Below are positions 55,948 through 64,000 of a stretch of DNA of 64,000 bases, in pieces (position 1 is the stretch's first letter; each line of letters begins with the position of its first letter). Origin of the DNA: Hyposmocoma kahamanoa (lineage: Eukaryota; Arthropoda; Insecta; Lepidoptera; Cosmopterigidae); NCBI RefSeq assembly GCF_003589595.1, contig NW_020654289.1, forward strand, positions 7,928,776 through 7,992,775, in the 5' to 3' direction. The notes under the pieces were generated by a model. The model saw only the letters and a program-made list of their open reading frames with translations. It ran no database searches and was not told where the DNA came from. A program made the position numbers and the translations under genes.

Positions 55948-57128
55948 TCATGTCCGTTTGGGATTTTTCATTAGAGGAAATACTGGATCCCAAACTTCTT
56001 CCAAGAAACCATCTTCCCTGTTGAAATTATGATGTTTTTTAATTTCAATGGCCTCTCGCAGCATCCTGGGTAGATAACGGACTTCTTTTGCAAGGACCTG
56101 GGGTTTGTCAAACTTCATTGAATGTGTAGGTTTATCCATGACATGCTCACAGACTGCAGACTTGTTTACGCGACGGTGTTTGACATCAGCTATATGTTCT
56201 TTGACGCGGGTACAAATATTTCGCTTTGTTTGTCCAATATAAGAGAGACCGCAATCACAGTCAAGCTTGTAAACTCCTGCATCCTGTTAGGGGATGTTAC
56301 AATTCACAGGTCTCAGGAACTGAGAAATCTTCCTCAGGGGCTTGGAATAGGTCTTGATAGATGCACGCCTGAGGACTCTTCCGATCTTGTCTGTAACACC
56401 TCTCACGTAAGGTAAGATGGCAGGTCTTCGCTCGACTGTTGGTGGATTCACACGGGGCCTGCGGCATTGGCGTGGAATCTTCAACTTATTCGCATGTAGG
56501 ACTTGCTTTATATGCTGAAGTTCCCCTGCCAGATGATTACTGTCGCAGACACCATGTGCTCCCTGAAACAAACATTTGCCCACGGTAGCTAACTGGCTAG
56601 GATGGTGATGGGAATTACCATTGATATACCAATCTGTATGGGTTTTCTTTCGAAATGCAGTATGGCCTAAGGTGTTATTAGGATTTCTTTTAATTAAAAC
56701 ATCTAAGAAAGCTAAAGTACCACAATTCTCTTGTTCCATAGTAAATTGGATCTTAGTACTAAAATAATTAAGATGGTCCAAGAAAGAAGGTATGCTATAT
56801 TTAGGTAATATTGTGAAAGTATCATCAACGTACCGTTTGAAAATCTTCGGCCCAGCTGGGGCCATGGGTAAAACTCGCTCCTCGAAGTCTTCCATGAAAA
56901 TATCGGCAACAACGAGAGATACCGGCAAGCCCATCGCTATACCGTCGCCCAACCCATCGCCAAGCCCATCGCTATCAATTTGTAGGTAGACTTCATTATT
57001 CCACAATAGATAGCCTGATGTTAGGTAGTGTTCTAACAATTCTGCATATTCAATGGACATATTATGTTCCCTCAGCTTTCTACGTACAATTTCAATGCAG
57101 TCTTTTACTGGTAGGTTGGTAAACAACC
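55948..57128 (-). mobile_element. Penelope-like element, RT plus GIY-YIG, 5'-truncated
   Basis: The minus-strand frame begins LFTNLPVKD, just downstream of the RT motif A aspartate, and continues with G-I-A-M-G-L-P-V-S (motif B), F-K-R-Y-V-D-D-T-F (motif C, YVDD at 56821-56832) and F-L-D-V. It reaches a TAA at 56287-56289. Without changing frame it then reads the GIY-YIG endonuclease: G-V-Y (56269-56277), C-D-C-G-L, Y-I-G (56233-56241), the R-x-K-E-H and S-A-V-C-E-H motifs, R-E-A-I-E-I, and stops at 55948-55950. RT plus C-terminal GIY-YIG is diagnostic of Penelope-like elements. About 390 codons with one stop and an internal 12-bp duplication. It lacks the N-terminal RT part. Confidence 0.93.
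56948..56974 (-). repeat. Short tandem duplication inside Penelope RT
   Basis: The word GATGGGCTTGGC is tandemly repeated with variation just upstream of motif B. It inserts D-G-L-G-D-G-L-G residues where other family members run directly into the G-x-A-M-G motif. It is likely a replication slip after insertion. Confidence 0.65.
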
Positions 57129-57690
57129 CTCGCCGGTACTCCGCCGTGGGGCCTTGAAGCCGAGGTCCTGGCGGAGGTCCGCACCTACCGGCGGGGAATG
57201 AGGGGCCGAGGCGAACGACCCGCTCCCCAAGAGGTGGAGCGGGAGCGCCGCCTCGCGGCGCAGCGCATGCGGGACCGGTGGAAAGAGGGCTTGGCGGATC
57301 CCCCCTATGGCGCTCGTACCATAGAGGCGATCCGCCCTGTCCTCGTATAGTGGGTAAACCGGTCCCACGGGCCACTGTCGTACCACCTTGTGCAGTTGCT
57401 GACCGGGCACGGCTGCTTCGGTCACTACTTGCACAAGGTGGCGAGGAGGGAACCGTCCCTGTCATGCCACGAGTGCGGCGCTTCAGATGACACCGCGCAT
57501 GGGATGAGCAGCGCCGCACTCTGACGGGGACTGTAGGGCAAGACCTCTCGCTGCAGAGCGTGGTTGCCGCCATGCTCGATAGCGAAGAGTCCTGGGAGGC
57601 GGTGGCCTCCTTTTGCGCAGAGGTTATGTCGCAAAAGGAGGCCGCGAAGCGGGTGCGCGAGGACGCGGCGGACAGACAGAGACGAACAAG
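57129..57690 (+). mobile_element. R1-like LINE, C-terminal remnant
   Basis: One frame reads E-A-E-V-L-A-E-V-R-T-Y, then T-I-E-A-I-R-P-V-L-V, a stop, then S-Y-H-L-V-Q-L-L-T-G-H-G and S-C-H-E-C-G-A-S-D-D-T-A-H. A later frame reads V-V-A-A-M-L-D-S-E-E-S-W-E-A-V-A-S-F-C and V-M-S-Q-K-E-A-A-K. The blocks are the same as in 26890-27830, including the C-x2-C...H zinc-knuckle-type motif. The third Cys/His part is deleted. GC content jumps relative to the flanks. Confidence 0.88.
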
Positions 57691-57691
57691 C

Positions 57692-57764
57692 CGTGCGCCT
57701 GGTGAAAGCGACACGCCTGTCTATAGCAGTTGCAGTGCCACTCAGAATTTTAAATCGCAAATAT
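57692..57764 (-). mobile_element. SINE-like B 3' fragment
   Basis: GCGCCTGGTGAAAGCGACAC, GCCTGTCTATAGCAGTTGCA and GTGCCACTCAGAATTTTAAA are the reversed 3' half of family B. It abuts the R1 remnant directly. Confidence 0.78.
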
Positions 57765-58624
57765 ATTTAATCGCAAATATATAATTCGCAATGGGTTAAA
57801 ACAATGGCATTTCCCTTCACTTTCCATAAAAGACATGGAAAACAAAACAACAACACATCGTTGCGAGGCAAACAAAGACCACTTCCCTCCAAAACATTAT
57901 AGCGAATATTAAATTAGGCTGAAGTACAACACTTTAGTTTCGTGATGATCACTTTACGGCTGTGTTCTACTCGCTGTGCAGCCGAGCACGGGCCGGCTAT
58001 GGGCGTTCAAAATACCCAAATCATGTCCCCACTTTGTTGGTGCTCCATTATTAATCGCGGCAACTACTCGTTCTCCAATTCATCAAAAATTAACAAAGCG
58101 GCCCTCTCACGCTCTCCGCTGACTCTACATGACTCGACATAGCTGTTAACTTGCAAACGCTTGGCGGGAAATGTAGGACAGAGCGTATACGTTGAATCTT
58201 TTACAACGAAGTTTTATTGTTTATTGCGTTGATTAGGCAGGAAAAGGTTAGGTCATGTATTCTGTTATATCAGTATATATAGATATGTTGTTCTTTGATG
58301 TACGTTCAAATGAATAGCGGTAACTTTTTAATATTAATAATAAATTAATTCATTAACATTCTTTATAGCACATTAAAAAATTATAATGACAACACGAGCA
58401 GTAATGTCAGTATCACACAAAGTAATGTACAACGTGCGGCCTTATTGCTAAGTGGAAATTTTTCCAGTCAATAGAAATTTAAGAGTTGGAAAGAAAGTGT
58501 GACCAAGGAATATATTCTAATGGAAAGGTTTCAAATAAAATTAACAGAGATTAATTTCAGAATTACAGCTTAATCACTAGAATTACTATTTTTCATGTCG
58601 TAGATAAATACATTTATTTTCTTT
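57765..58624. other. Unassigned stretch
   Basis: No gene or repeat recognised. The open frame 57942-58142 has no motif. Confidence 0.4.
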
Positions 58625-58790
58625 AACTGCTTCCGTGACCGAACGGTTACCATGGTAGAATGTTACGCTGAGGTCCCGGGTTCGATTCCGAGGCCGGGAG
58701 AATTGTTTCTATGGCCTACAATTATTTAGATGTAATTTGTGGGGTTTCTCTAGTGCGGGGCTATGAGTATGTGTGTTATTATTGCTATTA
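58625..58790 (+). mobile_element. SINE A copy, internally deleted
   Basis: Head ACTGCTTCCGTGACCGAACG, B-box CCCGGGTTCGATTCCGAGG, then a body that jumps from GTAATTTGTGG to GGTTTCTCTAGTGCGGGGC. The GTTGTCTATGT...ACACA block is deleted. It faces another copy tail-to-tail. Confidence 0.87.
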
Positions 58791-58888
58791 TCTTTCTTCT
58801 TTATCCCATTCTTTCTTTAGATACATTACACCTTTAATACTGACACAAGTAATTTTTTTGTATATAGATAATTTTTTTTTTTTTTTTT

Positions 58889-59100
58889 AATAATAACACA
58901 CACACTCAACATAGCCCCGCACTAGGGAAACCCTGTGTCGCGGGTGCCATGGACACACATATAGACAACCACAAATTACACCCAAACTCACGAGAGAAAC
59001 AAATGTAGGTCATACAAATATTTCTCCCGGCCCGGGAATCGAACCTGGGACCTCTGCGTGGCAGTCCGGCATGGTAACCGTTCGGCCACAGAGGCAGTTA
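58889..59100 (-). mobile_element. SINE A copy, full length
   Basis: Plus strand AATAATAACACACACACTCA, ATAGCCCCGCACTAGGGAAA, CCCTGTGTCGCGGGTGCCAT, then the B-box complement CCCGGGAATCGAACCTGGG and the A-box complement GGTAACCGTTCGGCCAC. It is nearly collinear with 31152-31384 in reverse. A T-run precedes it. Confidence 0.92.
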
Positions 59101-59164
59101 GATATATCTTCAGTAATAAAATAATAATGATCAATAATAATGTTCCAGATAATCACATCAATTG

Positions 59165-59255
59165 TTTAGTCTCAAACTAGGGAACGTTTTGTTCTTTGAG
59201 TGCCAGAGCAACGAAATTAACCGGGACGCTACCCGGAACACTCAGACTAAAACCA
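59165..59255 (-). mobile_element. SINE G fragment
   Basis: CTCAAACTAGGGAACG and GCCAGAGCAACGAAATTAAC are the reverse of the 3' half of SINE G copy 1 (CCGTTGCTCTAG, GGGAATTCCCTAGTTTGAG). Confidence 0.55.
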
Positions 59256-59507
59256 AATCAAAAATGGTCGGTTCTCAAATGTATAGAAAATGTTTTATTG
59301 TCTTCCAAAATTGGTAAAGCATTTTGGTTGGAACTTAAGGTATTGCATAATTTAACGGGCAACTGAACAAACCTTAGATATTGATCTAAATGGTCTACAG
59401 AATGCTATTGAATTTGATTCGTTAATCCAATACGTCATCGGACTTCGTTTATGCAGAGGCCGCTTGCAGGACTGTCTACTTAAATCTCTGTATATCTCTG
59501 CAAACAT

Positions 59508-59745
59508 TTAGTAGCAGTAGAGCTCCTTGAAAAGTTCGTCCAGGGATATACTGTCACCTGACCTACTTCTGCCGCCAAGCAGTAATGTAAACCTTACTAC
59601 CTTCTAGTTTTGAAGCGTAAGTGTGCTGGCGAAATTACATGCACATAGGACTTTGTCTACTGTATGTCCCGGAATGACTAGTGCAGTGGCCCTCTGATAT
59701 TTGCCATTTAAAACTTTGAGTGGCACTGCAACCTTTCGTGCTAGC
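59508..59745 (+). mobile_element. SINE-like B copy
   Basis: AGTAGCAGTAGAGCTCCTTG, GTTCGTCCAGGGATATACTG, CTTCTGCCGCCAAGCAGTAA, TACATGCACATAGGAC and GAGTGGCACTGCAACC. The 3' end is degraded. A small 3' fragment of the family (GCTTAACACCAGGCGCACGA) also occurs at 60098-60117. Confidence 0.82.
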
Positions 59746-60459
59746 CGTACTGATTAATAAATAGAGAAGAAAACGTTACTCCTTTGAAACTGTTTACAAA
59801 GCACGGTTACTTTGAAGGTAGAAGGATATATTAAGAATTTTTAATTTTTGAGTGAAAGTGCGTGTCGTGGTGGATTTAAAATCAATTCTTTCACATAAAA
59901 ATAATATTATTAGATAAATGACAAATAACAAATTGAACTGATTGATACTGTTATTTTGTAATCTGCGTAGCAGTCTGCTGTTAGTTATCGAGTGTAATTT
60001 CTATTAGTATCTTTTGAATTCAGTTATATTGCGTTACATGCTAGTTATTTTTTGGATTGAATAAAAATGCTTTAAAGAAAACAAACTGTTTTGGATAGCT
60101 TAACACCAGGCGCACGACTTGATAATTAAAAAATACGATATTTAGAAGTTTACCATTGGAATGGTGGCGTCGTTTCATTGGTGTACTCTCTGAGACGATT
60201 TCATAGACTGTGTTTATCCTTATTGATACAAGTGTTTTCGATATGCATACAAATTGAATTTCTCATATTACAAAGCTAAGTAAAGATGTCCGGCATGGGA
60301 TTACAGACTCCGACTCACCATGAACAACATACGCTGACTCGTATAACTTTGAAGTATATTGTGATTTGCGCACAAAGCAACAAAAATCTGTCAAAGATGT
60401 TGAAGTAACGGATGGAAAAATTTGCATTCAGAAAAGTGGAAATGTAAATAGCTATTAAT
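59746..60459. other. Unassigned; B fragment at 60098
   Basis: Only the short family B remnant noted above is recognised. Confidence 0.4.
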
Positions 60460-61680
60460 ACAATTCCAATTCCAATATCTTTATTTCATAGGTAAGCAAA
60501 TTACACTTGAAATCGTCATATTGATTAAATTCTACTGCTCATTTGTAAGGCAAGATTCCCTTGTGAAGAATGAGCAAGAAAGTCTAAGGGTTTCTCTTTG
60601 TAATATACAGTTGAATATATTTATCATTTATTTACTATTTCTTTTTTCAAAGATCTTAGATCAAGACTACCAGCAAGAGCTAAATGGGTACCACGGATTT
60701 TTGTCATCCAAGCAAGTACGCAGAACCTTTAGTATAAAATTTTTGTTTTACAATAATTTTTAGCGTAAATGGCAAATTTTGAATATCAACCGGAAGCTTA
60801 TTATAGAAGCGTATACACGGCCCCCTAAATTAATTTGTGAATTTGTGTAGACGACTGAAAAATAGGGAAGTTTATTTTTCTCCTTTCCTCGTATTGATAT
60901 TATGCCTGTCACCATTTTTCATTAAAAAAATTCCTATTCTTCTCAACATAAATTACATTTTCGTAAATGTACTGTGACTCTTCTGTAAAAATGTTAATCT
61001 ACTTAAACTTATCTCTCAAAGACACTTTGGGGCCCAGATTGTAAATTGCCCTAACCGCATGTTTCTGCAGCCAAAAATTCTATTAATATCGGCGGCTGTG
61101 AAAGTAGCTGAGGTAAACCAATCTTGCGGTTTCGACGTCTGGTGTCTTTTAACTTTAAATAATAAGGAAGTATCATCAGCAAACAATACTACCTCATGTT
61201 CTATATCCTCCACCTACCTACCTAACCAGGTAAGTCATTAATATAAACTAAAATAAAAAATGGACCTACAGTTGGATAATCAAACCAAAGACTATTATAG
61301 CATGTGTACATACGAGTATCGCTTTTAAGAATTTGTTATTTCTTTCTTCTATAACATTGTATACTGAATTTAATATAAAGTGAAAAAAAAAAATTCTTTT
61401 CGCTTTGAAAATTAAATGAAAAGAAAATATTTTTTTAGCTTTAAACCTTCTTGTTAAGAGTAGAAAATTTCACCTGAGGCCGTGCCCTGGGGCGTCGTGT
61501 CTGGGAACCTGACAATGTTTTCGCTTGCCCTTCCATATAAAAATGTTGTTTCCCTATTTATAAATCTTGAAATCAGAAGGAATCTTTGCAAACTTAAGTG
61601 TATTCTCAAATAAGTTGTTCCTTTTTTGTCCGAAAATAAGCTTCTGAATTTTGATAATAATTTCAAAGACACCTTTGTCT
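60460..61680 (-). mobile_element. Jockey/CR1-like LINE, decayed RT and 3' end
   Basis: On the minus strand: T-P-Q-G-T-A-S-G (about 61490), then a degraded gap, then G-P-F-F-I-L-V-Y-I-N-D-L-P (about 61225-61260), V-V-L-F-A-D-D-T-S-L-L-F (about 61160-61195, catalytic FADD intact), and the end region A-I-Y-N-L-G-P-K-like (about 61020-61060). The C-terminus and 3' UTR match 27945-28330. Internal deletions and frameshifts make it inactive. Confidence 0.8.
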
Positions 61681-62790
61681 TTTATTACGTTGTACGCTTA
61701 TATATATATATAGTTAAAGGAAACAATAAATGGTAAATAACTACGAAAACCTGAAATGTAGTTACGATACTACAGGTTGTAAATTACGTACGCACCGAAG
61801 CCAAGATACGACAGTGATTAATGGAAGATGGATTCGCGACGCATCTGCTGCTGCAACTAACTGCCTACTCTGCACCTAATTCCATCGAGACTGGAAACAA
61901 TGAGAACCATTACGATAACAGAAAATATCGAAATAAATAACACAAAATAAGTATAATTGAATGACGAATCAATAACTTTTTTTTTTTAAATAACGTCCTG
62001 GGAAGTTCATGAAATTAGATCTATTTCTCAAGTTTTAGTTAGTGGAATATTTTCTTGAAACTTAAATGAGACCAACAGTGAAGTACGTTGGAAAGAGTTC
62101 CAACAAAAAAGTCAAATCATCAAAATCAGTTTCCAAATGCCAGAGTTTTCGCGTAACATACATACGACAAAAAATACAGTCGTATTGATAACCTCTTCTT
62201 TTTTTCAATCGGTTAAAAAATAGACTTACTCATTTCAACAAGAATAAATATAGAAATTCGACATCGTCGACTTGAAAACTTCGTAACTTCGTTTTTGGAC
62301 TGAATCCATTTTGTACTCTTCAAACACAATATCGGGCAATTAAAGCTTCAAATATTATTTCTAGATAGAAAAGCATAATCAGTGATAATTTGTCATATAA
62401 AATTATTTCTAGTAATTCTGTTTTTTGTGCCTACTCCAAAGGTCACATATTTAGCCGACGGTATGCGATTTTTCTCACTACAACCCGAACCTATACATAT
62501 AATAAAATCATATCACTATCAGCAGAAACTGCTGCTAAGTACAGACTTACCATTTCAAATTGAAAGTTAGTGCTACTACTGAAGACAAACCACTAAATCA
62601 GTGTTTAGATTTCTATCTGTCAGTCGTGGGTTTGTTCACGCTAATCTTTACAATGGCTGAACCAATTTGAGTGTTGTTTTCGATGATATATTAAGATAAG
62701 CTTGGATTAACATTTTATTTCATTTAAATTAGTTGATAAATAAAAGAGGTATGTTAATTTTAAAATGTTTCCCTCTCGCTATCAATATGA
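61681..62790. other. Unassigned stretch
   Basis: No gene or repeat recognised in 1.1 kb. Confidence 0.4.
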
Positions 62791-62945
62791 TCGGTTACAC
62801 ACGGAGACTTTTAGCAGCGATGCAAACGCAATGCAATTGCGATGCAGTAGCTAATTGTCTACCTTTACAGATACTCGAGACTTGCAGCGATGCAACCCAA
62901 CCGTATTGACACAAACGCGCGATTGCATCGATACAATCGCTGCTA
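62791..62945. mobile_element. MITE H copy 2
   Basis: TCGGTTACACACGGAGACTT, TTAGCAGCGATGCAAACGCA, ATTGCGATGCAGTAGCTAA, then CGCGCGATTGCATCGATACA and ATCGCTGCTAG. It matches 48119-48303 but the right inverted end is truncated. Confidence 0.65.
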
Positions 62946-63705
62946 GTTTACAATAAATGCGGATATGTACAAAAATCTTCTCTTTAAACGAAAATTTAAT
63001 TCGTAAAAATTCAATACATACAATACAACATAATTTATCAGGTACGACTAAAAACATAATTTTTGATCAAACACAGCATACACAGTAAAACATCGTGATA
63101 TTCAATGAATAAATATACCAAATAATAAACATTTATTAAACCCTCTTCTATTGGATTTAGGGTCTCGATTTCATTAATCTCACGAAACGTTTTAAAGACG
63201 TGAATGGAAAAGTAATTGGCGGCGGAAATAATCAGAAAAAAGCCAAAGACAAAGAAAGCGAATACATTTGAGCATCCAGATAAATGTGCCACATTAGAGC
63301 TATCGACCGAAGAAGCTCGAGATCGGCGCTTACGGGGTTTGCGGCCGCGGCACCTGCAACGCGATACGGGCGCCGCCACTACCATTTGCATCGAATGAAA
63401 AAGCCATGAATTAATGGAGACGAATAACCGCCATCATTCACCACCGCGCAACGCGAAGTGCTTGCATTCACTAAGAATTACGTCAGGTACTAACTTCCTC
63501 TTTTGGAAAAGATTTCCTAATAGCAAGTTTTAAAATTGTCACGATATTTTTTTTTTTTTTTTTTGATGATCATGATAATTTATTTTTCGATTTATGTCCG
63601 ATAATTATCTCTGCTGATTCACAGTTTTGTCTTTTTGATTTTTGACTTAACATGACCAACAGTGAGAAAACTAAATAAATACGAAAAAAAAACGAATTGG
63701 TCTTT
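62946..63705. other. Unassigned; GC-rich patch 63320-63380
   Basis: CGGCGCTTACGGGGTTTGCG and GCGATACGGGCGCCGCCAC form a GC-rich island open in both directions. The minus-strand frame is Arg/Ser-rich, with no recognised domain. A 17-bp T-run is at 63549-63565. Confidence 0.35.
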
Positions 63706-63975
63706 GACTTTTTAACGGACTTTAAAAAGGAGGAGTTCTCAATTGGACTGATTTTTTTTGTATCTATGTTACGCGATAAGTCATTTGTGAACCGATTTTG
63801 ATTATTCTTTTTTTTGTTAGAAAGAGGTTACTTCTGTATTGGTCCCATTTAAATTTGAAGAAAATATTCGACCTGTAATGGTGGCAAATTAGGGGATTAA
63901 TCCGGTTTCGCACACTTTCTGGTAACCGATTTCAATAAAACAGCAGACAAGTGTAATTCCAGGAACTTTTTAGGT
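63706..63975 (+). repeat. Dispersed repeat D copy 4
   Basis: TTTTTAACGGACTTTAAAAA, GGAGTTCTCAATTGGACTG, CTATGTTACGCGATAAGTCA, GGCAAATTAGGGGATTAATC and CTTTCTGGTAACCGATTTCA in order. It runs to the end of the window. Confidence 0.75.
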
Positions 63976-64000
63976 CGGTTATTTTTATAAAAAACGTTAT

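Noticed and set aside
56287..57714. A single 475-residue minus-strand protein
   Set aside because: The first ~195 residues are the antisense of an R1 LINE remnant read through by chance. Only the part from about 57128 downward is Penelope RT, so the full ORF is an artefact of the junction.
1..64000. CRISPR array, operon or phage-type defence system
   Set aside because: The sequence is eukaryotic. No regularly spaced identical repeats, no ribosome-binding-site-led gene runs and no defence protein motifs are present.

Overview
The window is eukaryotic and fits a moth or butterfly (Lepidoptera). It is AT-rich, has no operon structure, and I can support no complete host gene. What can be identified is a dense, nested, decayed transposable-element landscape: tRNA-derived SINEs with pol III A/B boxes, fragments of RTE-like, R1-like and Jockey/CR1-like LINEs, a copia LTR-element tail, a mariner carcass, a Penelope-like element and several fold-back or MITE-like elements. 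These element classes and the SINE sequence style suggest Lepidoptera. The species cannot be named from sequence alone.

Layout. 0-5 kb: a LINE 3' end, a cluster of SINEs nested in one another, one copy of an unidentified ~590-bp repeat, and the 3' end of a copia element (RNase H plus 3' LTR), ending near a 10-N assembly gap (4708-4717). 5-11.4 kb: SINEs, a LINE tail, an inverted pair of SINE-like copies one of which was split by a mariner insertion, and the second ~540-bp copy of the unidentified repeat. 11.4-22.8 kb: comparatively element-poor, with some GC-rich patches that could be conserved non-coding DNA, plus three copies of a dispersed ~250-bp repeat. 23-30.3 kb: a strikingly dense run of LINE 3' fragments (RTE-like, R1-like, Jockey-like). 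31-33.5 kb: two SINE A copies, a SINE C pair, a fold-back element inserted at a TA beside another tRNA-derived SINE. 33.5-40 kb: mostly unassigned, with one ORF at 38.6-39.0 kb that might be a terminal exon. 40-52 kb: further SINEs, two palindromic MITEs, a Jockey-like LINE tail, and a degenerate minisatellite interrupted by a SINE. 55-57.8 kb: a 5'-truncated Penelope-like element (RT plus GIY-YIG endonuclease) joined head-on to an R1 remnant. 58.6-59.1 kb: a tail-to-tail SINE pair. 60.4-61.7 kb: a decayed Jockey-like LINE. 62.8-64 kb: a second GATGCA-rich palindromic element and a fourth copy of the dispersed repeat.

The elements do not work together as a pathway. They are layers of independent insertions, and nearly all protein-coding remnants carry stops, frameshifts, deletions or mutated catalytic residues. 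The most informative observations are the insertion order (mariner into SINE, SINE into SINE, SINE into minisatellite, fold-back element into SINE), a flipped B-box in one SINE, the truncation of the Penelope element at RT motif A, the catalytic-residue losses in the mariner, and an unidentified long repeat family. Family letters (SINE A, B, C, F, G; repeats D, E, K, L; MITEs H, I, J) are my own labels for this window.
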